Shown one piece after another: positions 58,301 through 62,919 of a stretch of DNA of 64,000 nt. This DNA is from Limnomonas spitsbergensis (taxonomy: Eukaryota > Chlorophyta > Chlorophyceae > Chlamydomonadales). The DNA lies in the NCBI GenBank assembly GCA_037349105.1, contig JAYJMM010000041.1, positions 6,322,501 to 6,386,500 of the forward strand, in the 5' to 3' direction. The position numbers and the translations under genes are program-made. Under the pieces are notes generated by a model. The model was not told the origin of the DNA, did not search any database, and was given only the letters and a program-made list of their open reading frames with translations. How positions within the stretch are numbered: the stretch's first letter is position 1; each line of letters opens with the position of its first letter.

Positions 58301-61300
58301 CCTGGTTCACACCTGGTCCACACCTATGTTCACACTCAGCACTGAAACCTGGACCCAGATTACTGGCTGACATTTGTGCGCAAGGCGTACATCTAGGTCA
58401 TCACGATGGACCAGTTTGACAAACACAGTGAGACCTAGGTCCACAACTGGTTCATACCTGGTTCAAACCTATGCCCACACATGGGTCACACTTCGCTCTG
58501 AACCTGTGAACGATACAAAGAAGTGGCTGGGAAATTCACGTGTCTGCTCCTTCCTCTCCTCCCCGCCTGCCCCCGTCCACTCGCCCCTCTTCTCAGTGGC
58601 CATGTGCGATTTGGTTCCTTGCACCAGGACAAAGTCGAAGAAGCCCTAAGGGAGGCAGCTGAGTAACTGACATGTCTCTACTCACCCGCCTCCACTCCCC
58701 CACCTCCACTCACTCGCCTCCACTCACCCACCTCCACCCACCCGCCTCCAGTCACCCACCTCCACTCACCCACATCCACGCACCTGCCTATACTCACCCA
58801 CCTCCACCCACCCACATCCACTCACCCATCTCCACTCACCCACATCCACTCACCCGTCTCCACTCAGTTACCCCTCCCTCCCTACCTGCCCCCCTCCCAG
58901 TCCCCAGTGGCGATGTTGGACTCTTTCGCTTGTGCCTGGGTTGAGGTGGTCGAGGATCTGAGGGAGGCAGACCTGCTGAGTAGCGCATATGCCACCACTC
59001 ACTGCCCCCACCACTCACTGCCCACACCACTCACCGCCCTCAACACTCACTGCCCCTTCCCACTCATTCTTTTTATTTTCAGTGGCCATGTGGGACTCTT
59101 TTGCTTGTGCCTGGGATGAGGTGGTCGAGGATCTGAGGGAGGCGGATCTGCTGAGTAACGTTGAGCGGGACAACCTCAAGTTCATACGGCTGGGGCAAGG
59201 TGTCACGGGTGTGAGGCCCATACTTCTGCCACACTTCTGGACGGCGGGGCAGGTGCAGAAGGTGCGAGTGGGGACGGGGCTAAGGGTTTAGGGTTCAGGG
59301 TTTGCAGGTTCGGGTTAAGGGGTTAGGGTGGGGAGATCGGGGTTAAAAATAGTGACATAATGTCTGGGAGAAAGGGGGTGGGGTGTGTAGAGTTGGAAGG
59401 AATTATAGGAATCGACATGCCAGGTGTGGACACATTTTTAATTTCGTTTTTGAATCAGGTGGTGGATACGGGCCTGGTTCATCTGCAGCAAGCTGTCTCT
59501 GGCTTTCGGGCTTCACTGATCTGGGATTTCAATTTGAATTCAAATGGATCGTCGATTTGAACCAGATGGTGGATCATCAGAAAGCTGCCCCCTGATGGTG
59601 GTGTGGTGGTGGTGGTGGAGATCCGCTGCCTGCTATTCCTGGGCTACGGGCCCCACTGATATTGTATTTGAATTCAATTTCAAAACCCAGCATCAATTCG
59701 AATCAGGGGAAGGATACCGTCCTGGTTGATCCAGTACAGGCCCTTCAAGAAGCTGAGATTCGCTGCCTGCTGCTGCTTCTGGGCTGCGAGCCTCTCTGAT
59801 CTGGTTGAACTGCATTTGAATTCAAACTGTGCATTCAATTCAAATCAGGTTGTGGACACCGGCCTGGTAGATCCGCAGCAGTCCCTGGTGGTGGCTGAGA
59901 TCCGCTGCCTGATGCTGTTCCTGGGCGGAGAGGTGGGGCTCCTGCCTCCGTCGTTTGCCGAGGCTGTCATGATGACTCAGTTCTGCACAGAGGTGCGGCG
60001 ATTCGGGATAGATTGGAATTGCTGGTGTAATTAATTGCTGGTGTAATTAATTGTTGGTGTAATTAATTGTTGGTGTACCGTAGTATCAGTCCGAATTCGT
60101 TTTATATTGAATTTCGTTTTTTGTTTGGAAACCTTCTAATTAACAAAACCACGCTTTCGTTTAAGTGGTTCGTTTTCCTGATCGGAGGCTGGAAATTTTA
60201 CGATCACTGGTTCGTTTTTGCTCCAGAACCACTCAAAACGGCAATCACCGGTTCGTTTTTGTCAAAAAGTTGATAACATTGCAATCAAACGTTCGTTTAT
60301 GGTCTAAACTCGTCAATTGAGATCCCTGAAGTCGCATGAGCTGGTACTTCACTCTTCTGTCGTAAAAATGCTACAAACTTGCACCAATAGGGGTAGATTC
60401 ACAGCCCCATCAGCGGCAGCCGGCGATGTCTGATGAGGTGCTGCCGGTGCCAGAAAAGCCCGTGCCTTTGCTCTAGCAATTGATTCAGCGAAAGTGAACT
60501 GCCTTTTGCTCATAACGACAGCATTTCAATGCGAAAGGAGCGTGATTGCGACATGAACGAAGCTACTCTTTGTTTGGCAATTTTTTTAGGGTTTGGGGCT
60601 AAAATATACGTTTTTATGGTTCGTTTTTGTTCCATGGTACACATTTTAATCGAAATCAACGGTTCGTTTTCTTTAAAAACGATCAATAAAACGAAATCGG
60701 ACTGATACTACGGTAATCAATTGTTGGTGTAATTAATTGTTGGTGTAATTAATTGTTGGTGTAATTAATTGTTGGTGTAATCAATTGTTGGTGTAACTAA
60801 TTGTTGGTGTAATTAATTGCTGGTGTAATTAATTGTTGGTGTAATTAATTGGTGGTGTAATTAATTGTTGGTGTAATTAATTGCTGGTGTAACTAATTGT
60901 TGGTGTAATTAATTGTTGGTGTTATTAATTGTTGGTGTAATTTTTCTGGGGTCATTGGAGCGGAGCATCAAGTTTATTTGGGATGAGAGGAGCAGTGATT
61001 GAAATTGGTTGGAGATTACCTAGGGGAGCATTCATTTAAATTGCATTAGGATTCGAAGCGCACAACCTGTAATTCAAATGCATTGAAAATTAGTGGAGCT
61101 CTGATTCAAGTTCATTTAGGTTCACCGGCAGAGGAGCAGTCTTTAAAATGTATTATAGATCTTTAGAGGAGCTGCGCTTTCTTCACAATTGATCCGGCGA
61201 TGAAAAACTGTGATAAAATACAACGCGGTGTTGTAATTGTGGCACTCCATTCAATGCAGGATCGGGGGAGCCTCCTTTTCCATTTCCTTCTCCTTCCATC

Positions 61301-62877
61301 GCTTTCCTTAGGAACTGTGCATTGGGACCCATGAAGCTGACTCGTGGATCTGCCGACCCATTAGCATGCTAACTCGTCAATACGCTGACTCATTCGGATA
61401 CTGACTCATCAATATGCTGACTCATTATGATGCTGACTCATCAATATGCTGAATCATTATGATGCTGAATCATCAATATGCTGAATCATCCGGTGATTCA
61501 CCTGCTGCACTTGGTTCATTACAAAATGAACACCCCCCAACATGCAGCTCAGCCCACCACTAAATACCACAGCCCATCACAGTCCACTACTGCCCACCGC
61601 TTCTACCCCCCATGCACCTCCAGATCATCGACCTGCTGCACAGCCCACCAGCCCATTACTGCCCACCACTGCACCCCCATAATGTCTCTCCGGGTCATGG
61701 ACATGCTGTAAGGCCCACCACTGCCCACCACTGCCCACCACTGCTCCACCCACTACCTCTCCAGGTCATTAACATTCAACATAGCCCACCACTGCCCACC
61801 CCTGGGTCATCCACATGCGGCACAACCCACCACAGCCCACCACAGCCCACCACTATTTCCTCCCACTGTCTCTCCAGGTCATTGAATTGCGCCACTGCCC
61901 ACCACTACCCCCCCTGCTGCCCTCCCACTATCTCTCCAGGTCATCGACATGCAGCACAGCCCACCACAGCCCACCACTGCTCCTTCTGATATCCCTCCAG
62001 GTCATCGACATGCGACATGGCCAGAGTCGAGCCAACATGTCCCAAAACCTGGCCAAGCTCCTGACAGCGCTGCAGGGCATTGTCACCGGCCCGCCCCTGG
62101 TCCATGACTACACAGGCCGGTGAGTCATATTCACGAACTTCTGGGCACCCTGAACAATAAGTCCTATTACCCTAAAACATCAACCCCAAACCCTGACCTA
62201 CAACTATATGCGCTGGTGAGTCATACTAAAGAATGTGTAGGGGACCTAAACCCTCAACCCTAAAACATCAACCCTGAAACTGAACCCCATCCGACTAAAC
62301 CCTGAACCCTGAACCCCTAACCCTTACCCGTAAACCTCAGCCCACCACCCTTAATCACTATGCCAGGCACCAAGCTATGTGCGCTGATGCTGGTGATGTG
62401 CTGGCGGATTTTCTTTGCCGCTCAGTGGTGGAGCGCGAGAATTTCACCCTCAAAGGCCCCTTCAATTCCCTTAAATTCCTTGTTGTTAGGTACCAAATTA
62501 TGTGTGGTGATGCGCGCGCTGCGCTGATGGAGGAGAAGAACTAGGGGGAGAAGGAGGGGGAGCAGGGGGAGTAGGCCCCAGACTTCCACCCTGAATGCCC
62601 CCCTCCACCTCCCTTGCTGCCAGGTACCAAGCTATGTGTGGCAATGCTCGTGCTGCCTTGATGGAGCTTCTTCGCGGCTTGGAGGTGGAGAAGACGGCAA
62701 CAGGATTTCACGTCTCATTGCTCCCGGATTCCTCCTTGCTGTCAGGTACCAAGCGATGTGTGGCGATGCTCGCGCTGCGCTGACGGAGCTCCTTCGTGGC
62801 TTGGAGGTGGAGTGCCAGGCGGTGAAGGCGGCGGTGACGGGGCGCAAGCAGCGGGCGACGCTCAACACAAAGTCAAA
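33577..62877 (+). CDS. GSL: Callose synthase-like 1,3-beta-glucan synthase (GSL), N-terminal and central part
   Basis: GSL/CalS proteins are large plasma-membrane enzymes that make 1,3-beta-glucan from UDP-glucose. Proposed exons: 33577-34320, 34925-35056, 35865-35959, 37912-38060, 39685-39820, 39974-40141, 40841-41095, 41687-41812, 43947-44031, 44484-44595, 45540-45731, 46359-46436, 47519-47844, 52546-52757, 53625-53752, 54412-54506, 55483-55560, 56938-57093, 57783-57925, 59083-59261, 59849-59992, 62001-62119, 62746-62877; nearly all join in phase. Family landmarks in order: WTEASSLRHCPEALWFMYH (plants: WGEAANLRFMPECLCYIFH), FMDRVISPIFVVI (FLRKVITPIYRVV), GYDDINE (NYDDLNE), VMFRAFYRVFCVQALLL (HSFDRLW...LQAM), four or so membrane segments, FACAWDEVVEDLREADLLSN (LWNEIISSFREEDLIS). 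The catalytic glucan synthase domain is not in the window. The true start is unresolved upstream of 33577, and the gene continues past the right edge. One junction (53752 to 54412) is out of phase as drawn. Confidence 0.8.
34450..34920 (+). pseudogene. Four upstream echoes of GSL exon 34925, with AACTAACACAACT repeats
   Basis: cag|tccatgatgataactcctcc at 34459 and cag|gccttcatgatgaatcatcc-type copies at 34603, 34715 and 34828 each run through 'ctgctgggggacaccgaggc' + 'gctccgc', then switch to 'aactaacacaactaactcaa' repeats. The fifth copy (34925) continues into the full exon. Confidence 0.9.
34925..35056 (+). CDS. GSL: GSL exon (SSSAANPLLGDTEAP ... HELTWATGRAFG)
   Basis: Acceptor ccaaccgcag, donor gtagga, phase 1/1. 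It encodes LHDDSSSAANPLLGDTEAPL and then WEDLVHELTWATGRAF. I see no known motif; support is phase fit with both neighbours and four upstream plus three downstream echoes. Confidence 0.6.
35105..35372 (+). pseudogene. Three downstream echoes of GSL exon 34925
   Basis: 'gtgcatgacctgacctgggc' + 'caccggccgcagcttgggta' + 'ggaaatatgggagccatgg' repeats with a period of about 104 bp, starting near 35120, 35224 and 35328. Each holds the exon end, a GT-AGG-like donor and the intron start. Confidence 0.9.
35460..35850. repeat. 'tagctgaattgtagctgaagcacc' tandem repeat
   Basis: About seven 29-bp units 'ttaaatagctgaattgtagc' + 'tgaagcacc' to 35665, followed by C-rich blocks carrying further copies near 35740 and 35805. 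The same 12-bp word TAGCTGAATTGT recurs singly through many introns of both genes. Confidence 0.9.
35865..35959 (+). CDS. GSL: GSL exon (MQAFNLNPATKALPKKQF...)
   Basis: Phase 1 in, 0 out; acceptor ccttccacag, donor gtggga. It encodes MQAFNLNPATKALPKKQF, then VPATLFLAADHLQ. It may correspond to the NILPLDPDSANQAIMRYPEI region of plant enzymes (NLNP-P/YP...A), but the match is weak. About six downstream echoes of its end follow. Confidence 0.6.
36015..37080 (+). pseudogene. Downstream echoes of exon 35865, then upstream echoes of exon 37912
   Basis: 'accttgttcctggcagccga' + 'ccacctgcaggtgg' recurs near 36025, 36110, 36190, 36322, 36400 and 36498 with 'tcagttagttgggttagt' between copies. From 36690 the neighbouring exon's start takes over: 'caggagcttatctcctatga' + 'ggtgctgcgg' at 36692, 36866 and 36976, each followed by 'agctgaattgtagctgaa' words. 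Confidence 0.85.
37105..37788. mobile_element. TIR element 1 (TA target duplication), 684 bp
   Basis: The inverted ends CCGTAAAACGCCTT ... AAGGCGTTTTACGG are flanked by TA on both sides (37103-37104 and 37789-37790). The inside is AT-rich with repeated CCGCGCACCCC / CGCGCA words and no transposase, so it is non-autonomous. It separates two echoes of the 37912 exon start. TA duplication is typical of Tc1/mariner-type integration, but the family is not assigned. Confidence 0.8.
37417..37485 (+). other. tRNA-like promoter boxes inside TIR element 1
   Basis: 'ggtgggctcagtggtactac' resembles an A box (TGGCNNAGTGG) and 'ggttcgaatcctg', 45 bp later, a B box (GGTTCGANTCC). The arms do not fold into a proper cloverleaf, so this is at most a tRNA-derived SINE-like piece or a degenerate tRNA. 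Confidence 0.35.
37806..37858 (+). pseudogene. Nearest upstream echo of exon 37912
   Basis: caggagctcatctccaatga + ggtgcttcgtacaacatttg, then 'tgatgtagctgattga'. It copies the acceptor and first 30 bp of the exon 100 bp downstream. Confidence 0.85.
37912..38060 (+). CDS. GSL: GSL exon (ELISNEVLRTPVVVV ... QLHSQLFHR)
   Basis: Phase 0 in, 2 out; acceptor gtcccttcag, donor gtgtct. ELISNEVLRTPVVVVDSAPI is followed by a Gly-rich stretch and ADWQRFCRAVRQLHSQLFH. With the next exon it gives the ...FHR-YKLWLG context equivalent to KKTFKNYKTWCKFLG of plant callose synthases. Confidence 0.7.
38061..38890 (+). pseudogene. Downstream echoes of GSL exon 37912 with GGGGTGGGGC tracts
   Basis: Three nearly identical units of about 150 bp (38125-38200, 38268-38340, 38412-38482) copy 'gcgcaaggcggcgcggactg' + 'gcagcgattctgccgagctg' through the donor. 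Shorter ones follow at 38535-38595, 38735-38770 and 38865-38890. G-rich 'gggcagggtggggtgggggc' lies between them. The first units diverge by only a few bases, so they are recent. Confidence 0.9.
39130..39640 (+). pseudogene. Upstream echoes of GSL exon 39685
   Basis: 'tagctacaagctttggctgg' + 'gccatgtggacctgaaattt' and variants recur near 39130, 39285, 39395, 39492 and 39585. Each has an acceptor-like tag and a following 'gaatttgaaattc' and 'ccctccc' intron segment. Confidence 0.85.
39685..39820 (+). CDS. GSL: GSL exon (YKLWLGHVDLKF ... LTELAMYFL)
   Basis: Phase 2 in, 0 out; acceptor tcccacctag, donor gtaagt. YKLWLGHVDLKFPRTRQAEA and GLLTELAMYFL match YKTWCKFLGRKHSLRLPQAA...YMGLYLL of plant callose synthase. 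Confidence 0.85.
39974..40141 (+). CDS. GSL: GSL exon with the conserved WGEAAN-like motif
   Basis: Phase 0/0; acceptor ggatcttcag, donor gtatgg. LWTEASSLRHCPEALWFMYH is the signature equivalent to IWGEAANLRFMPECLCYIFH. It continues CMAMSAATDALWDTAANVAA. Five downstream echoes of its end (gctggtcatgaggaacgtca + tgcaggtacg) lie at 40195, 40313, 40427, 40535 and 40624. Confidence 0.9.
40180..40650 (+). pseudogene. Five downstream echoes of GSL exon 39974
   Basis: Each unit of about 110 bp holds 20-60 bp of exon end (ccgccggctggtcatgagga + acgtcatgcag), a gtacg donor and a TTTAGGG-rich intron piece. The last copy (40624) keeps only 'gaggaacgtcatgcaggca'. Confidence 0.9.
40841..41095 (+). CDS. 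GSL: GSL exon (ADISALQQEF ... FMDRVISPIFVVISYE)
   Basis: Phase 0/0; acceptor ccctttccag, donor gtaggg; 85 codons. FMDRVISPIFVVISYE aligns with FLRKVITPIYRVVQTE. An acidic/Ser/Ala insertion precedes it. Confidence 0.85.
41687..41812 (+). CDS. GSL: GSL exon with YDDINE motif
   Basis: Phase 0/0; acceptor ttttccgtgcag, donor gtgagg. GEEIAFRLGYDDINESLTHR contains YDDINE, the (N)YDDLNE motif of plant callose synthases. Upstream echoes of its start (gcagcggggccatttggtgc) lie at 41350-41405 and 41487. Downstream echoes of its end (atcgtcaggcgcacgctgct + ggctctgggggcgacaaagc) are at 41884, 41996 and 42113. Confidence 0.85.
41884..42155 (+). pseudogene. Three downstream echoes of GSL exon 41687
   Basis: Units of about 113 bp copy 'gatatcgtcaggcgcacgct' + 'gctggctctgggggcgacaa', a donor (gtgagg, gtgagg, gtggga) and the intron 'aaattaatcagaaatgaata'. 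The two nearest differ from the exon at only one or two positions. Confidence 0.9.
42263..42759. mobile_element. TIR element 2 (TA target duplication), 497 bp
   Basis: Ends CCGTAGAACCGG ... CCGGTTCTACGG, flanked by TA (42261-42262 and 42760-42761). The inside repeats GCGCACCCC(G), GTCCGCGCAG and AT-rich words like element 1, with no coding capacity. A reverse-strand tRNA-like stretch ('gagcggactagttccttgtc' to 'ggttgcgagttcatgacc') lies at about 42535-42630. Confidence 0.8.
43240..43490. repeat. Dispersed repeat with 11-bp hairpin
   Basis: A perfect hairpin, GGTAGAGGCGC-TAT-GCGCCTCTACC, is at 43441-43465. A further copy of GCGCCTCTACC lies near 43358. 43250-43282 is the reverse complement of 32018-32050. 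It looks like a small palindromic element; exact ends are not seen. Confidence 0.6.
43947..44031 (+). CDS. GSL: GSL exon (DVKSGYTHGAFEGILRLGVGG)
   Basis: Phase 0 in, 1 out; acceptor cgcaaccag, donor gtgcgc. DVKSGYTHGAFEGILRLGVG continues to TAEAEAL. No motif is recognised. It was placed because only this acceptor gives an open frame that fits both neighbours. The preceding 43830-43940 is a tandem 'tggtcagatccgccaccgga' repeat. Confidence 0.45.
44484..44595 (+). CDS. GSL: GSL exon (FNTQKAAVFWSQHVFVKTFYERR)
   Basis: Phase 1 in, 2 out; acceptor gacgaacccag, donor gtgtgg. AGDDDTGGGPVGSFNTQKAA and VFWSQHVFVKTFYERR correspond to the KSNFVETRTFWHIYHSFDRL approach to the first membrane segment. Confidence 0.7.
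45225..45480 (+). pseudogene. Two upstream echoes of GSL exon 45540
   Basis: 'cagctggccggccatgttct' (45247) and 'cagctggcttgccaaggcct' (45388) copy the exon start with mutations. They are followed by 'gccccatcccagtggcatgc'-type and 'gaattttgaattttaa' intron pieces. Confidence 0.8.
45540..45731 (+). CDS. GSL: GSL exon, first membrane segments
   Basis: Phase 2/2; acceptor ttcctccacag, donor gtatga. WLVMFRAFYRVFCVQALLLH, then VLIAAAY and AVISHAFFALMERYSNMWM, matches FWHIYHSFDRLWTFYLLALQAMIILAF...ITAAFLRFLQSVLD, including the aromatic/basic FRAFYRV motif before the helix. Confidence 0.85.
45800..46340 (+). pseudogene. Echoes around GSL exons 45540 and 46359
   Basis: 'gagcggtagtccaccctgtg' + 'aaggaacaggtgtgg' (45815) copies the previous exon's end. 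Copies of the next exon's start, 'aggcaccaggcagagctggg' + 'cttggatgagcatttcaaa' (45942), 46028 and 46118, alternate with 'tttcaaattcaaatc'. Confidence 0.7.
46359..46436 (+). CDS. GSL: GSL exon (RQADPVETQKAGWAWMRGKTG), tentative
   Basis: Phase 2/2; acceptor ctgacaaccag, donor gtgcgg. RQADPVETQKAGWAWMRGK is basic and loop-like. Support is the phase fit and several upstream echoes. No homology is claimed. Confidence 0.45.
46437..47450. repeat. GGAGG-rich purine tract in GSL intron
   Basis: About 1 kb of imperfect 'ggaggaggggg', 'gcagcgggagga' and 'ggggcggagcgagggta' repeats, strongly purine-biased on the plus strand, with a TTTAGGG islet at 47010-47080. No exon is recognised. Confidence 0.85.
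47519..47844 (+). CDS. GSL: GSL exon, second membrane cluster
   Basis: Phase 2 in, 1 out; acceptor cacccagcag, donor gtgagg. An acidic stretch (SPEDTFDSEPSAEDTTAGDA) is followed by ECALAAARRLRRAAPPLEGA, then a hydrophobic helix LERLLLFVGLLALFVLQYMP and a second segment QYWLYAAGGYTAMVLI. It occupies the multi-span region between FLRFLQSVLD and the [13 protein letters not shown] segment of plant enzymes. Confidence 0.75.
48124..52133. repeat. (CCCTCGA)n heptamer satellite, about 570 units
   Basis: Roughly 4 kb of the 7-bp unit CCCTCGA (TCGAGGG on the other strand) inside one GSL intron, almost perfectly homogeneous. The visible interruptions are three variant units around 48949-48962 (cctcgaacctcgaacgtcga) and one shortened unit at 49376-49381. 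It differs at two positions from the telomere-type CCCTAAA, copies of which precede it (47880-48115). Seven is not a multiple of 3 and no frame has a stop, so every frame is open (Ser-Arg-Val-Glu-Gly-Arg-Gly on the minus strand); I do not regard these as genes. Confidence 0.97.
52230..52500 (+). pseudogene. Upstream echoes of GSL exon 52546
   Basis: 'tctccaggcctcttcaccac' + 'ccgtgacggctacaccgtga' (52309) and 'tctccagccctcctcaccac' + 'ccgtgatggctacaccgttg' (52412) copy the acceptor and exon start. The second extends about 85 bp into the exon. Confidence 0.9.
52546..52757 (+). CDS. GSL: GSL exon (LLTTRDGYTVGISSALR ... FDYFVLWR)
   Basis: Phase 1 in, 0 out; acceptor tccctccag, donor gtgagt. YWMCGDLGIGWRDYSVLVLF and WLLCLAIKSLFDYFVLW match [37 protein letters not shown], including a membrane helix. 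Confidence 0.9.
52790..53500 (+). pseudogene. Downstream echoes of GSL exon 52546
   Basis: Pieces of the exon recur with TTTAGGG-rich intron between them: 'catcctggatgtgtggcg' (52811), 'atactggatgtgtgcgtaca' + 'tgggcattgg' (52980), 'ctgctgatcaatggcctgtt' (53192), 'ctgctgatcaaaggcctgtt' + 'tgagtactttgtgttgtgga' (53346, then gtgcgg) and 'tactttgtgatctagaaggt' (53461). Confidence 0.85.
53625..53752 (+). CDS. GSL: GSL exon (PTVVPVKLLLNNTDLWLP ... VWLLIVV)
   Basis: Phase 0 in; acceptor gcgccgcag. PTVVPVKLLLNNTDLWLP and VWLLIVV match QVKLLVKPTNAIM...VVSLWLPVILVYF. The strong donor gtgagg at 53753 leaves phase 2, which does not fit the next exon. Weaker GT sites at 53745 (gtggtc) or 53748 (gtccgg) would leave phase 0 and read on as WLLI-VVLVIFGV. 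The end is therefore uncertain by up to 8 bp. Confidence 0.7.
53855..54405. repeat. 'tggcctgcctctggggcctgtct' minisatellite abutting the 54412 exon
   Basis: About 14 degenerate units of 30-60 bp of 'ctggcctgcctctggggcct' + 'gtctacccc'. The array merges into the pyrimidine-rich acceptor of the next exon (ctggatccctcacag). Confidence 0.9.
54412..54506 (+). CDS. GSL: GSL exon (VVLVIFGVVRGLTTLDVGVVEDF...)
   Basis: Phase 0 in, 2 out; acceptor ccctcacag, donor gtaatg. VVLVIFGVVRGLTTLDVGVV, then EDFQALVREFH, matches [34 protein letters not shown]. Downstream echoes lie at 54535-54545 and 54628-54685 (ttggccttgtgggggacttc + caggcgctgctcaga). Confidence 0.8.
55155..55480 (+). pseudogene. Three upstream echoes of GSL exon 55483
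   Basis: 'ctgctatggtggatgaacat' (55179), 'cccactgctgtggtggacga' + 'agatcatgtcagggaggga' (55305) and 'ctccctgctgtggtggatga' + 'agatcatgtcagggaggaa' (55398) copy the exon start. The intron piece 'ttcaaatttcaaaatatttc' + 'aaaactccgctgcgcag' recurs between them with a period of about 95 bp. Confidence 0.9.
55483..55560 (+). CDS. GSL: GSL exon (APLLWWMKIMSGQGCRNSLAI)
   Basis: Phase 2/2; acceptor ccgctgcgcag, donor gtagga. APLLWWMKIMSGQGCRNSL continues to AIISGR. It is phase-compatible with both neighbours and flanked by three echoes; no conserved motif is claimed. The alternative frame (AVVDEDHVRTG) is open too but does not join its neighbours. Confidence 0.55.
55600..55765 (+). repeat. Dispersed repeat family B copy
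   Basis: 'attgggaccaaaagtggacc' + 'ggctgccggcccaagcagca' + 'ttgctggccac', then 'gagtgtagctgacatgtagc' + 'tgagtcacgcaaaagga', matches 20925-21085 and the inverted copy 21515-21690. Confidence 0.8.
55990..56936. repeat. 'caccactcacctgacag' minisatellite abutting the 56938 exon
   Basis: About 45 imperfect 17-18-bp units 'cacctgacagcaccactca'. Three larger 'gtaacatggatctgccagtg' + 'tcatacagctgcaagcacca' units (56027, 56173, 56306) sit within it. The array ends in the acceptor cctgccacacacag. Each unit carries an acceptor-like CACCTGNCAG. Confidence 0.9.
56938..57093 (+). CDS. GSL: GSL exon (GDGFTPADCGDQSLSVPDADTD...)
   Basis: Phase 2/2; acceptor ccacacacag, donor gtgcgg. It encodes a polar loop (DGFTPADCGDQSLSVPDADT, then PTKPNRGTSPTAHLVSLYN). 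This could be the central cytosolic region after the first membrane cluster. Placed by open frame and phase. Confidence 0.6.
57783..57925 (+). CDS. GSL: GSL exon (LADMPHSHVRKAYIQVTMMDQSDEH)
   Basis: Phase 2 in, 1 out; acceptor aacacgatgcag, donor gtgaga. SVSDSSIATTGSQLADMPHS continues to HVRKAYIQVTMMDQSDEH. Three downstream echoes of its end are at 58020-58095, 58210-58290 and 58375-58435, with 'cacacctggttcacacctat' between them. Confidence 0.7.
58020..58510 (+). pseudogene. Three downstream echoes of GSL exon 57783
   Basis: 'catgccccactcccatgtgc' + 'gcaaggcgaacatccaggtc' + 'accatgatggaccagtctga' with gtgagacc is nearly intact at 58026. Later copies (58215, 58377) are progressively mutated (tctaggtcaccataatggac). 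'ggttcacacctggttcacac' words fill the gaps. Confidence 0.9.
58600..58985 (+). pseudogene. Two upstream echoes of GSL exon 59083, with CTCACCCACCTCCA repeat
   Basis: 'tctcagtggccatgtgcgat' (58593) and 'cccagtggcgatgttggact' + 'ctttcgcttgtgcctgggtt' (58903) copy acceptor and exon start; the second reaches CTGCTGAGTA. Between them (58680-58870) 'cactcacccacctccactca' repeats about 14 times. Confidence 0.9.
59083..59261 (+). CDS. GSL: GSL exon (FACAWDEVVEDLREADLLSN...)
   Basis: Phase 1 in, 0 out; acceptor ttttattttcag, donor gtgcga. FACAWDEVVEDLREADLLSN, then RPILLPHFWTAGQVQK, matches FSQLWNEIISSFREEDLISD...QWPPFLLASKI. This is one of the clearest callose synthase motifs. Confidence 0.9.
59430..59770 (+). 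pseudogene. Three upstream echoes of GSL exon 59849
   Basis: 'aatcaggtggtggatacggg' + 'cctggttcatctgcagcaag' (59453), 'agatggtggatcatcagaaa' (59563) and 'gggaaggataccgtcctggt' (59706), each followed by a degraded 'gagatccgctgcctgctatt' + 'cctgggc' and 'tttgaattcaaatt'. Confidence 0.85.
59849..59992 (+). CDS. GSL: GSL exon (VVDTGLVDPQQSLVVAEIRC...)
   Basis: Phase 0/0; acceptor ttcaaatcag, donor gtgcgg. VVDTGLVDPQQSLVVAEIRC, then LGGEVGLLPPSFAEAVMMTQ. It occupies the helical region that in plants reads DEYMKCAVIECYESFKHVL. Moderate support. Confidence 0.7.
60019..60945. repeat. 16-bp 'ttggtgtaattaattg' minisatellite, interrupted by TIR element 3
   Basis: Units 'tggtgtaattaattgt' run 60024-60077, are interrupted by element 3, and resume at 60716-60945 (about 18 units in all, with ATCAATTG and ACTAATTG variants). 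The junction is clean: left ends ..ttggtgTA and right begins TAatcaattg. Confidence 0.95.
60078..60713. mobile_element. TIR element 3 (TA target duplication), 636 bp
   Basis: 28-bp inverted ends starting CCGTAGTATCAGTCCGA, with one mismatch in 28, flanked by TA (60076-60077 and 60714-60715). The subterminal CGTTTTAT and repeated 'ggttcgttttt' words are internal. It has no coding capacity. The host minisatellite reads through perfectly when the element and one TA are removed. Confidence 0.88.
60946..61330. other. GSL intron sequence without recognised exon
   Basis: AT-richer DNA with 'attcaaatgcattg' and 'gatttaaattgcattagg' words. No splice-compatible open frame or repeat family is visible. 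Confidence 0.5.
61330..61990. repeat. CTGACTCATCAATATG repeat and upstream echoes of GSL exon 62001
   Basis: 61330-61490 has 'gctgactcatcaatatgctg' + 'actcattatgat' units. From 61545, 'cccaccactgcccaccactg' blocks alternate with copies of the exon start: ctccag|atcatcgacctgctgc (61617), cgggtcatggacatgctgta (61691), ag|gtcattaacattcaac (61764), gggtcatccacatgcggcac (61803), ag|gtcattgaattgcgcc (61878) and ag|gtcatcgacatgcagcac (61941). Confidence 0.9.
62001..62119 (+). CDS. GSL: GSL exon (VIDMRHGQSRANMSQNLAKLL...)
   Basis: Phase 0 in, 2 out; acceptor tatccctccag, donor gtgagt. VIDMRHGQSRANMSQNLAKL, then TALQGIVTGPPLVHDYTG, resembles ADPAKRDTVVLLLQDMLEVVTRDMM of plant callose synthases. It is the seventh tandem copy of the exon start and the only complete one. 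Confidence 0.75.
62360..62735 (+). pseudogene. Upstream echoes of GSL exon 62746
   Basis: Acceptor-plus-start copies: ccag|gcaccaagctatgtgcgct (62367), ttag|gtaccaaattatgtgtgg (62490) and ccag|gtaccaagctatgtgtgg (62624). The last runs about 70 bp into the exon (cttcttcgcggcttggaggt + ggagaag). Confidence 0.9.
62746..62877 (+). CDS. GSL: GSL exon (YQAMCGDARAALTELLRGLEVE...), last in window
   Basis: Phase 2 in; acceptor ttgctgtcag. YQAMCGDARAALTELLRGLE continues to VECQAVKAAVTGRKQR and TLNTKSK. The donor is gtgggt at 62878 (phase 2 out). Downstream echoes of 'gcaagcagcgggcgacgctc' + 'aacacaaagtcaaa' lie at 62970-63025, 63122-63165 and 63280-63315. It is a charged helix in the central cytosolic part; the rest of the gene is off the right edge. 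Confidence 0.65.
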
Positions 62878-62919
62878 GTGGGTTACAGGATGCCTAGGGT
62901 TCAAGTTGTAGGGTTGTAG

